A stretch of 52,312 nucleotides of DNA from Gemmatimonadales bacterium (GTDB lineage Bacteria; Gemmatimonadota; Gemmatimonadetes; Gemmatimonadales; JACORV01). Where the stretch lies: NCBI GenBank assembly GCA_030697825.1, contig JAUYOW010000272.1:1-52312 (forward strand). Direction: 5' to 3'. The notes under the pieces were generated by a model. The model saw only the letters and a list, made by a program, of their open reading frames with translations, did no database searches and was not told where the DNA came from. Numbering within the stretch: the stretch's first letter is position 1; each line of letters starts with the position of its first letter. Positions 15,576 through 23,653 of the stretch are shown piece after piece. The translations under genes were made by a program, and so were the position numbers.

Positions 15576-16598
15576 ATGCGAAAGACGGTCATGTGGACGG
15601 CGATCGCCCTGAGCGGTATCGCCGCGCCGCCGGTGTTGGCGCAGGGACTCATCGTCAGCGGATACGCGACCGAGGAGCTCGAGGTGAATCTCACCAAGCC
15701 GAGAGCGAACACGTTCGACGCCCAGAACTTCAACCTGATCTTCCTGGGGCAGCTTGGCGGCGACGTGTTTGCCGCGGCGGAAGTCGAGTACGAGCACGGG
15801 GGCGAGGAGATCGAGTTCGAGTACGGCTACCTGGCGTTCACCCGGTGGTCGTTCGCGAACATCGTCGCCGGCAAGTTCCTGGTGCCGTTCGGACGCTTCA
15901 ACGCCGACCTGCACCCGGCGTGGATCAGCCGGATCCCGGGTCGGCCGCTGCCGAACGATGCCATCCTTCCGGTGGGCTACAGCGACGTCGGCGTGATGGT
16001 ACGCGGCGCCGCCGCGGCGGGCACCGCCGGGCGCTTCACGTACGACGTGTGGGGCGTGAACGGCCTCGCCGGGGACGCGGGCTCGGGCATCCGCGGCATG
16101 CGCGACAACAACGTGGACGCGGACAACAACATCGCGCTTGGCGCGAGGGCCGGGTTCGTCAGCACCATGGGCTTCGACGTGGGTGCCTCGTTGTACAACG
16201 GCGTGTACTGCGACTCCGCGTGCAGCAGCAGCAGCGGGGACCTCAACCTCCGCATTCTCGGGTTCGACGCCACCTACCGCCGCGGCCTGATGGAGGTTCG
16301 CGGCGAGTGGATGCAGGCCGCGCAGGACACGTCCCTGACGGCCGACGTAACCAAGAGCGGCTTCTACGTGCAGGGGTCGTACCTTTTCGTGCCGACGGTC
16401 GAGGCCGCCTTGCGGTTGTCTCAGGTGGACTTCCCGGATGCTGCCAACGACAAGCGGCGTATCAGCCTGGGCTTCAGCCTGTATCCGTCTGATGCGGCTG
16501 CGGTGCGGATTTTCTACAACATCAACAGGCATTTCGGCAGCGGCGTCACGGACCCCAAGGACGACTCGTTCATCGTGCAGTTCACGGTGGGCTTCTAG
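15576..16598 (+). CDS. Outer-membrane porin, phosphate-selective porin O/P-like
   Basis: Beta-barrel of 340 residues with signal peptide MRKTVMWTAIALSGIAAPPV ending at LAQG, then strands such as YLAFTRWSFANIVAGKFLVP and FGRF. The form 'AGKFLVPFGRFN' is typical of OprO/OprP-type porins. It ends in FIVQFTVGF, a C-terminal Phe that fits BAM recognition. A very strong AAGGAGG ribosome site precedes the ATG. It heads an operon with two diheme cytochromes and stands behind the shared operator. The substrate is unknown. A role in passing anions, metals or a soluble electron donor or acceptor alongside the MtrAB-like conduit is only inferred from regulation. Confidence 0.8.
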   Translation: MRKTVMWTAIALSGIAAPPVLAQGLIVSGYATEELEVNLTKPRANTFDAQNFNLIFLGQLGGDVFAAAEVEYEHGGEEIEFEYGYLAFTRWSFANIVAGKFLVPFGRFNADLHPAWISRIPGRPLPNDAILPVGYSDVGVMVRGAAAAGTAGRFTYDVWGVNGLAGDAGSGIRGMRDNNVDADNNIALGARAGFVSTMGFDVGASLYNGVYCDSACSSSSGDLNLRILGFDATYRRGLMEVRGEWMQAAQDTSLTADVTKSGFYVQGSYLFVPTVEAALRLSQVDFPDAANDKRRISLGFSLYPSDAAAVRIFYNINRHFGSGVTDPKDDSFIVQFTVGF

Positions 16599-16610
16599 GA
16601 GGAGCGCGAC

Positions 16611-17261
16611 ATGAACACAACTTGCAAGCGCACGGCGCCGTTCGTCGCCGTAACGTCCCTCGCGGCGCTTCTGCTCCTGCCTCCGCGGCTCGCAGCCCAG
16701 GCGGCGAGTGGCCCCGAGGTGTGGGCGGCCAACTGCGGGAGCTGCCACCGGCTTCGCTCCCTGGAGACGTACACTGCATCGCAGTGGAACACCATTGCCA
16801 CCCACATGGGATTGGTGGCACGCCTCACGGGGGCCGAAACGCGCGCGGTGCGCGAGTTTCTGGTGAATTCGGCGCGGGCCCGGGCGGCGGCCGAGACGGC
16901 ACGCCTGCTGGCCCCGGACCTCGCGGGTGTCCCGGCCACCGGAACATCGGGCGGCGCCCAAGGCGCCGCGGTGATGACCCGCGAGAGTGGAAATATCGAT
17001 CCGGTGGCGGGGCGGGACATCTACCGTGCCAGCTGTGCGGCGTGCCACGGCCCGGAGGGGCGCGGAAACGGGCCGGCTGCGGTGGCGTTGAACCCCCGGC
17101 CGACAGACTTCACCAACGCGGCACAGCGCCAGACGACGACGGACTCCGCGATCGGCGATGTGATCGAGCATGGTCGTCGCACTATGCCGGCGTTCGGGCG
17201 GACGCTGACGAGCACGCAGATCGACTCCCTGGTAGCGCACCTGAAGACGTTCCGGCGCTAG
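16611..17261 (+). CDS. Diheme cytochrome c
   Basis: Periplasmic electron carrier of 216 residues with a signal peptide (hydrophobic about 10-24, then RLAAQAASG) and two domains. The first has CGSCH with a downstream W-NTIATHM segment. The second has CAACHGPEGRGNGPAA and distal Met in TMPAFGRTL. The second domain is closely similar to the monoheme protein at 14822, showing duplication between the two operons. An AGGAGG ribosome site stands 6 bp before the ATG, 12 bp after the porin stop. The first domain resembles the W-V-M type domains of the lipoprotein at 19522. Confidence 0.87.
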   Translation: MNTTCKRTAPFVAVTSLAALLLLPPRLAAQAASGPEVWAANCGSCHRLRSLETYTASQWNTIATHMGLVARLTGAETRAVREFLVNSARARAAAETARLLAPDLAGVPATGTSGGAQGAAVMTRESGNIDPVAGRDIYRASCAACHGPEGRGNGPAAVALNPRPTDFTNAAQRQTTTDSAIGDVIEHGRRTMPAFGRTLTSTQIDSLVAHLKTFRR

Positions 17262-17286
17262 CCAGCCGGGGGAGGAGGGATGCAGC

Positions 17287-18024
17287 GTGTCGCGCCGGCT
17301 CGGAGTGGGAGCCGCGCTCCTCGTCTGCGTCGTCGCGTGCCGCGAGAATCCGCCGCCCCGGCCCGCAGCCGAGGTGGCGGTGTCCGCGCGTCCCGGCGCA
17401 GCAGCCGCGTTCGGGACGGCCCTCGACTCCGTCCCCTCGGTGGCGCAGCGGCCCCTGACCCCGCTGCAACTGGAGGGGCAGCAGGCCTATAACACGTTGT
17501 GCTGGACCTGCCACGGGCTCTACGGGCACGGTGACGGTCCCGCGGCCCGGGGATTCGCGGACCCCTTGCCGGATCTGGCGAGGGTCGCCCGACTCCGGTC
17601 GGACGCCGAGATCATGGAACGGATGTCCAGGCCGCGTGCCCCGGGAGCGGGAGGCCAGGCGGAGCCCCTCTGGCACGCGCTCGAGCCCGAGGCAAAGCGC
17701 GCCGCCGTGGCGTATCTGCGGAGCTTCGCCCCGACCGGATCCCAGGGAAACCCTGCCGCCGGCCGCCTCGTTTACGCCACCTACTGCGTACACTGCCACG
17801 GCGTACGTGGCGCGGGGGACGGCAGGCTGGCACCCGCGCTGGGGAGCCGCCGCGCCAGTCTTCTCCATCTCACGCTCCACGGACATGAAGCACAGGTGCT
17901 TGCGACCATCCGGCGCGGTTCTATCCGGCACGACGCATTCATGCCTGAGTGGGGGCGCGCCTTCACCGATCCGCAGTTATGGGACGTCGTTGCCTACCTT
18001 CAGGTGCTTCAAGCCACCCACTGA
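17287..18024 (+). CDS. Diheme cytochrome c lipoprotein
   Basis: Membrane-tethered cytochrome of 245 residues. It begins at a GTG (SRRLGVGAALLVCVVACREN), where VVAC followed by RE is a good lipobox, placing the mature Cys at residue 18. Two CxxCH sites (CWTCHGLYGHGDGPA and CVHCHGVRGAGDG) define two class I domains, the second with Met in FMPEWGRAF as likely ligand. A GGGGGAGG-type ribosome site precedes it, 25 bp after the previous cytochrome gene. It is the last gene of the porin operon and converges on glpK 5 bp away. Partner proteins are inferred to be the other periplasmic carriers of this locus. Confidence 0.86.
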   Translation: MSRRLGVGAALLVCVVACRENPPPRPAAEVAVSARPGAAAAFGTALDSVPSVAQRPLTPLQLEGQQAYNTLCWTCHGLYGHGDGPAARGFADPLPDLARVARLRSDAEIMERMSRPRAPGAGGQAEPLWHALEPEAKRAAVAYLRSFAPTGSQGNPAAGRLVYATYCVHCHGVRGAGDGRLAPALGSRRASLLHLTLHGHEAQVLATIRRGSIRHDAFMPEWGRAFTDPQLWDVVAYLQVLQATH

Positions 18025-18029
18025 ACGGC

Positions 18030-19484
<1,455 letters not shown>

Positions 19485-19521
19485 GCGGGTTAATGTTCGC
19501 GAAGCCGCCCTCGCCGCAAGC

Positions 19522-20142
19522 CTACCGCCGCGAAGCGCTGCCGAGGTAGAGGACGATCTGTTGCGTCTGCTCGGGGGTCACGCCGCTCACCCGCATGCGC
19601 TCCATGTTGCGCTCCATACGCATGACCACAGCCGGCCAGTCGGCAGAGGAGTGGGATCGTGGGTCGGGGAGCGTGTGGCAGCGACTGCAGCGCTCCTCGA
19701 ACACCTCGCGTCCCGCTCCCGGCGGCAGGTTCTGGGCCACCTTGAGCGCGTTGGCGAGCACGTAGTTCAGGAGCTGCATGCGGTCGGCCGAGGTCGGGGT
19801 GACTACGCCGAGCTCTCCGTGCATCATGTCGATGCGGACCCACATCCGCCGCGCGACGGACGGCCAGTCCTGCGGCGCGTGCATCGCCGGCGACGGCAGC
19901 GCGTGACACTGGGTACAGTACGCCACGAGCAGCTGCGCTCCGCGGGAGGCCGGCTGCGGCAGGCTCTCGGCCACTAGTCCCTCCGGCGGCAGCGCGATCG
20001 TCGTCGCCGTGAGCAGCCGTCGCTCCTGCAGGTTCAGCGCGGGGTTGGCGACCGCCTGGGAAGCCACGTCCTGTGACGCCGACTCCGGTTTGCTGCAAGC
20101 GGCCAGCACGAGACCCAGGGCCAGGAACCGGAAACGGGGCAT
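19522..20142 (-). CDS. Diheme cytochrome c lipoprotein
   Basis: Probable outer- or inner-membrane-anchored electron carrier, 206 residues. The ATG at 20142 is chosen because GGAGG lies 7 bp upstream and the resulting N-terminus, MPRFRFLALGLVLAACSKPE, is a clean lipoprotein signal (LAAC). The longer frame adds 16 residues without a signal. Two CxxCH sites (CTQCHALPSP and CSRCHTLPDP) are each followed by W-P-x-V and R-M segments, a paired repeat similar to the first domain of the protein at 16611. It is 37 bp upstream of glpK on the same strand. Specific redox partner unknown. Confidence 0.83.
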   Translation of the reverse strand: MPRFRFLALGLVLAACSKPESASQDVASQAVANPALNLQERRLLTATTIALPPEGLVAESLPQPASRGAQLLVAYCTQCHALPSPAMHAPQDWPSVARRMWVRIDMMHGELGVVTPTSADRMQLLNYVLANALKVAQNLPPGAGREVFEERCSRCHTLPDPRSHSSADWPAVVMRMERNMERMRVSGVTPEQTQQIVLYLGSASRR

Positions 20143-20259
20143 GGCGATCCTCCATGACGGTGGCAAGCGGGCGCGCAACGCGCTCATCAACTATGATTGA
20201 CCGGCAGCAAGACCTCAAGACCTCGATGTCATTCGCGAGCCTCTAAAGATCACGGCGGC

Positions 20260-20322
20260 GTGAAGCGCAGCGACCTCATCCGACATCTGGAGAGGCACGG
20301 TTCCCGGCGCCCAAGAAACTGA
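20260..20322 (+). pseudogene. Possible remnant of a hicA toxin gene
   Basis: A GTG starts VKRSDLIRHLERHGSR, very like the N-terminus of HicA mRNA interferases, then runs into a stop after 20 codons. The frame before it ends DLDVIREPLKITAA and a TGA that overlaps the GTG, as hicB-hicA pairs often do. Catalytic His and the rest of HicA are missing. The match is short, so this is tentative. Confidence 0.35.
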
Positions 20323-20353
20323 CCCCCAAACTGATCCCCGTGGCGCTGCAACG

Positions 20354-20393
20354 AAAAGCCCCGAGCCGACAACCCAATGTCGACCCGGGGCTT
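20354..20393 (-). terminator. Rho-independent terminator of the tRNA-Pro gene
   Basis: On the minus strand AAGCCCCG and CGGGGCTT form the outer stem, with GTCGAC/GTCGGC pairing inside, followed by TTTTCG. It begins about 8 bp downstream of the tRNA 3' end. Confidence 0.7.
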
Positions 20394-20399
20394 ACACAG

Positions 20400-20473
20400 T
20401 CGGGACGGCGGGATTTGAACCCGCGACCCCCTGAACCCCATTCAGGTGCGCTACCGGACTGCGCTACGTCCCG
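20400..20473 (-). tRNA. tRNA-Pro (anticodon GGG)
   Basis: The minus strand folds as a cloverleaf. The acceptor is CGGGACG/CGTCCCG with A as discriminator base. The anticodon stem is CCTGA/TCAGG around loop ATGGGGT (anticodon GGG, reading CCC/CCU), and the T-arm contains GGTTCAAATCC. CCA is not encoded. Truncated copies of its 5' half follow at 20616-20881. Confidence 0.93.
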
Positions 20474-20835
20474 TCGATCCTGCAACCAGACCGGTACTTC
20501 GTGGGGTCGCGGGTTCCCGCGATCCCCCTGATTCGATGCCCCGAGCAACGCGAGGGGCGAGAACGGCTGCGGTCGCCGAGTGAGCGACCCGTCGCGAACC
20601 CGGCGACTGCGGCACACCCCATTCAGGTGCGCTACCGGACTGCGCTACGTCTCGTCGATCCTGCAACCAGACCGGTACTTCGTGGGGTCGCGGGTTCCCG
20701 CGATCCCCCTGATTCGATGCCCCGAGCAACGCGAGGGGCGAGAACGGCTGCGGTCGCCGGGTGAGCGACCCGTCGCGAACCCGGCGACTGCGGCACACCC
20801 CATTCAGGTGCGCTACCGGACTGCGCTACGTCCCG
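20474..20835. repeat. Two tandem 181-bp repeats, each carrying a 5' half of tRNA-Pro
   Basis: Units 20474-20654 and 20655-20835 are almost identical. Each ends (plus-strand order) with a 39-bp copy of the tRNA-Pro 5' half, from the acceptor strand through the anticodon (20616-20654 and 20797-20835). The first copy has one mismatch in the acceptor (CTCG for CCCG). The remaining 142 bp contain strong inverted repeats such as GGGGTCGCGGG against CCCGCGATCCCC, like a REP element. Open frames in this stretch are artefacts. Confidence 0.85.
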
Positions 20836-20855
20836 TAAACCGTCTTGAAGCCGCA

Positions 20856-20881
20856 GCGCTACCGGACTGCGCTACGTCCCG
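20856..20881 (-). repeat. Third tRNA-Pro fragment (acceptor strand and D-arm only)
   Basis: A 26-bp exact match to the first 26 bases of the tRNA-Pro gene, without anticodon arm. The following 160 bp to the VapB gene hold nothing else that I recognise. Confidence 0.7.
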
Positions 20882-21013
20882 CGTAAGGCGCCGTCAATGT
20901 AGCACCTTCGCGCTCGTCTCGGCACCCGTCAGCCATGGGCCACGTCCGGGCCTTCATCCCCGGCGCCGGCCCCGGCTTCGCTGGTGACGGCCCGGTGAGG
21001 CCCCGTTGACAGC

Positions 21014-21043
21014 TGCATATATAATGTGCATATCTATGCATAT
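21014..21043. promoter_or_regulatory. TGCATAT repeat operator and promoter of the first VapBC pair
   Basis: TGCATAT occurs at 21014, 21027 and 21037, the last overlapping the antitoxin start, in an AT-rich island within GC-rich DNA. TTGACA (21006-21011) is just upstream. The TATAAT at 21020 is only 8 bp away, so if TTGACA is the -35 box the -10 must be near 21029. Autorepression by the antitoxin is expected for the family. Confidence 0.5.
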
Positions 21044-21260
21044 GCGAACGACACTCATCCTGGATGACGCGCTGGTCGAGCGAGCCCGCCGGCTCACCGG
21101 CCTCACCGAGAAAACCGCGCTGGTCCACGCCGGCCTCAGGGCGCTGATCGAGCGCGAGGCCGCGCGGCGCCTGGCCGCCCTCGGCGGCACGATGCCCGAC
21201 CTCGAGGCACCGCCGCGCCGCCGCTTCCCGCCCGCTCAGAAGCGCCGCCGGCGCCCGTGA
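21042..21260 (+). CDS. vapB: VapB-family antitoxin
   Basis: Antitoxin of a type II pair, 72 residues. RTTLILDDALVERARRLTGL is the ribbon-helix-helix DNA-binding and dimerisation part of the VapB type found with PIN toxins; the Arg/Pro-rich C-terminus (PPRRRFPPAQKRRRRP) would bind the toxin. The ATG at 21042 is preferred; another at 21036 would add two residues. The stop overlaps the toxin's GTG by 4 bp. Confidence 0.82.
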   Translation: MRTTLILDDALVERARRLTGLTEKTALVHAGLRALIEREAARRLAALGGTMPDLEAPPRRRFPPAQKRRRRP

Positions 21261-21622
21261 TCGTCCTGGCCGACACGTCGGTCTGGGTGGACCACTGGCG
21301 ACGCGGCAACCCGGCCTTCGCGGAACGGCTGGCGGGCAACCACATCGCCGTCCACCCCTTCGTCCTCGGGGAGCTGGCGCTGGGCGCGATCAGCCCGCGG
21401 GCCGCGGTGCTCGCCGGCCTGAGGTCGCTCCCGGCCGCGCGCGTTGCCGACGACGACGAGGTGCTCGGGCTGATCGAGCGCCGGCGTCTCGCCGGCCGCG
21501 GCATCGGCTGGGTGGACTGCCATCTCCTCGCCTCCGCCCTGCTCGACCAGGTTCGCCTCTGGACGCTCGACCGGCGGCTCGCGCGTATCGCGACGGAGGC
21601 CGGCGCCGCCTGGACCGGATGA
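21257..21622 (+). CDS. vapC: VapC-family PIN-domain toxin ribonuclease
   Basis: Mg-dependent endoribonuclease toxin of 121 residues. Acidic PIN residues are visible: D6 in LADTSVWVDHW, E in VLGELALG, and Asp in the VDCHLLASALL and LWTLDRRLARIA segments. It starts at a GTG overlapping the antitoxin stop, which couples translation. The likely targets are tRNA or rRNA, as for the family; none can be read from sequence. The location beside a rearranged tRNA locus suits a mobile module. Confidence 0.88.
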   Translation: MIVLADTSVWVDHWRRGNPAFAERLAGNHIAVHPFVLGELALGAISPRAAVLAGLRSLPAARVADDDEVLGLIERRRLAGRGIGWVDCHLLASALLDQVRLWTLDRRLARIATEAGAAWTG

Positions 21623-21662
21623 ACCCGGCCGAATTCGGCGCGGTGCGTCAAGGCCGACTCGG

Positions 21663-23582
21663 CTAGCGCACGATCACCCGCTGCGTCCGCGTCTGCCCCG
21701 GCTCGTCGTATCCCACGGTGAGCCGGTATTCCCCCCGCGCCGGCGGCGTCCACCAGAAGTCGTACGTCTCCCCGATCTGCACCCGCGCCTCGGCGCGCCG
21801 CTCGACCGACTGCGCCGCCGGAAGGTCCGCTCCGTCCTTCGCCACCCAACGCCACGTCACCGGTCGGCCGCGCTGCTCGATCGCGAACCGGAGCTTCAGC
21901 GCCGCGCCGATGTTCACCAGCCGGAACCGGTGCGCCACGCCGAAGGAAAGCTCCAGCAGCTTGGGCAGCGAGTCGCCGTTCATCAGGATGTGCGGCGGGT
22001 CCTCTTCGCCATCCCACCCGGCCACCACGACGTGGTCGGTCGCGGGATCGAACCCCTGGCCGGGCTCGAGCACCACGATCGCGCCGTAGAGCCCGGCGCC
22101 CAGCTGGATGACATCGTTGAGGTGGGTGTGATAGATGAACGTCCCGGACCTCGGCACGGTGAGGTGCGCCGTGAAGGAGTCCCCCGGCGCGATCGAGGAC
22201 GCGACGCTCGCGCCCATCCCGCTCCATCCCGGAACGCCGTCGGAGCGACTCTCCAGCTCGATGCCGTGCCAGTGCACCCCGGTGGCTTCCACGAGATGGT
22301 TGACGACGGTGATGTCGGTGGGCTCGCCCCGCGCCAGCACCAGGAGCGGGCCCGGAATCTCGATCGAGTCGCGCGCCGGCTCGCGCCCGTCCCGCTCGAG
22401 GACGTAGCCGAGCGCCCGCGGCGAGCGACCTCGCCGCCGCCCCTCCTGCACCAGGAGCCGGAGCGCTCGCGGATGCACGCGGTCGGGCGCGCGCCACCCG
22501 CGCGGCGCGTTAACCGTGATGCCGAGGACCAGCCCCGCCATGTGCCGGCCGACGTCGGGCGAGAGGTTCTCGTGGACGCGCTCGTCGTCACCGGAATCGG
22601 GGGGCGCGAGCCGCGCTCCGCCGGGCACGACGTGGAACGCGATGTGACAGTGGAACAGCCAGTTGCCGTCGCGGTCCGGCACCCAGCTCACCGCCATCGT
22701 CTGACGCTCCCGCATGTCCTCGGTGACGACGAGCCGCCGGCGCTCCGGGGCGTAGAGGGTGTCGGCGTAGGCGTCCCCGCGCGCGTTCACCGAGTAGTAG
22801 AAGCCGTGGAGGTGCATGGGATGCGGCCGCAGGCTCGCGTTGACCCAGCGCCAGCGCACCGTGTCGCCGATGGTGGCTTGGATGTGCTCCGTGTACGGGA
22901 AGGCGCGGCCGTTGATGGCGAGCGCGTTCCGGTAATTCACCGAGTCCACCGGCTGGCCCCAGATGTTGATCACGAAGACGCGGTCGTCGGTGCGCCCCGT
23001 CGCCGAGTCCACGACGAACGCGCCCGCGAGCTGCTCGCGCTCGACGCTGTCCGACTGCGCGCCCACTCGCGCCCGGTAGAAGTAGGTGCCCGGCGCGCCG
23101 GCGGCGAACCGCACCAGGACGCTGTCGCCGGGCCGGATCACGAGGCTGTCGCGCGCCGCGCTGCCCCAGCCGGTGGCGCCGGGGGCTCGGCGCGTCGTGA
23201 GCCCGAACACCGTGACGGTCGAATCGGGAAGGGTGTTCCGCACCGTGGCCGCGATCGTCGTGCCGGTGCGCACGCGGAGAAGCGGGCCAGGGATCCGCGG
23301 CGCCTTCCCCGTCTCCGCGAAGCCTTCCACCATCAGGCTGGGGCCGCGGTCGCTCTCGGGGCGCCACTCGGCGCGAACGACATCGAGCTGGATCGTAAGC
23401 ACCCCGGTGTTCAAGCGGCCCGCCGGCTCACGATTGTCGTTGGCGCGGACCACGTGCGGGTCTTCGGCGCGGCCGCCGCACCCGGCTGCCAGAGCGGACA
23501 GCGCGAACGCGAGCGCGACGCGCGCCACGGCTCGGCGTCGCCGGGCGCCATCGAACGGCGCGCGTTGTCGGGGGGAGATCAC
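21663..23582 (-). CDS. Multicopper oxidase with permuted copper-motif order (lipoprotein)
   Basis: Copper-dependent oxidase, 639 residues, exported as a lipoprotein (ALAAGC, Cys35). Four copper motifs are present but in reversed order: HPMHLHG at 254-260 and HCHIAFH at 311-317 precede HWHG at 437-440 and HTH at 485-487. In ordinary laccases and CueO-type enzymes HWHG and HxH lie in the first cupredoxin domain and the other two in the last. Residues 60-190 look like another cupredoxin domain with no copper ligands (FGLTT and FYRARVG at the expected places), and 510-639 like a copper-free linker domain. All ten copper-ligand histidines and the Cys appear present, so activity is plausible. Substrate unknown; metal or phenol oxidation are family options. 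Confidence 0.85.
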   Translation of the reverse strand: MISPRQRAPFDGARRRRAVARVALAFALSALAAGCGGRAEDPHVVRANDNREPAGRLNTGVLTIQLDVVRAEWRPESDRGPSLMVEGFAETGKAPRIPGPLLRVRTGTTIAATVRNTLPDSTVTVFGLTTRRAPGATGWGSAARDSLVIRPGDSVLVRFAAGAPGTYFYRARVGAQSDSVEREQLAGAFVVDSATGRTDDRVFVINIWGQPVDSVNYRNALAINGRAFPYTEHIQATIGDTVRWRWVNASLRPHPMHLHGFYYSVNARGDAYADTLYAPERRRLVVTEDMRERQTMAVSWVPDRDGNWLFHCHIAFHVVPGGARLAPPDSGDDERVHENLSPDVGRHMAGLVLGITVNAPRGWRAPDRVHPRALRLLVQEGRRRGRSPRALGYVLERDGREPARDSIEIPGPLLVLARGEPTDITVVNHLVEATGVHWHGIELESRSDGVPGWSGMGASVASSIAPGDSFTAHLTVPRSGTFIYHTHLNDVIQLGAGLYGAIVVLEPGQGFDPATDHVVVAGWDGEEDPPHILMNGDSLPKLLELSFGVAHRFRLVNIGAALKLRFAIEQRGRPVTWRWVAKDGADLPAAQSVERRAEARVQIGETYDFWWTPPARGEYRLTVGYDEPGQTRTQRVIVR

Positions 23583-23653
23583 ACGGGAGCATCGGCCACT
23601 GCCGCGGCGGCGTCAAGCCTCGCCTGCCGACGCCTCAGTGGTATCATTGGTGC

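Noticed and set aside
20276-20798. Open frames on both strands in the repeat region
   Set aside because: They translate the tRNA and its repeats (both copies give the same peptide), have no ribosome sites and resemble no protein.
20474-20881. Tandem repeats considered as a CRISPR array
   Set aside because: The period is 181 bp with only two full units, the repeated part is a tRNA half plus spacer, and there are no short repeats with unique spacers or cas genes.
21006-21025. TTGACA and TATAAT as a sigma70 promoter pair for vapB
   Set aside because: The boxes are only 8 bp apart; a functional -10 would have to lie further downstream.
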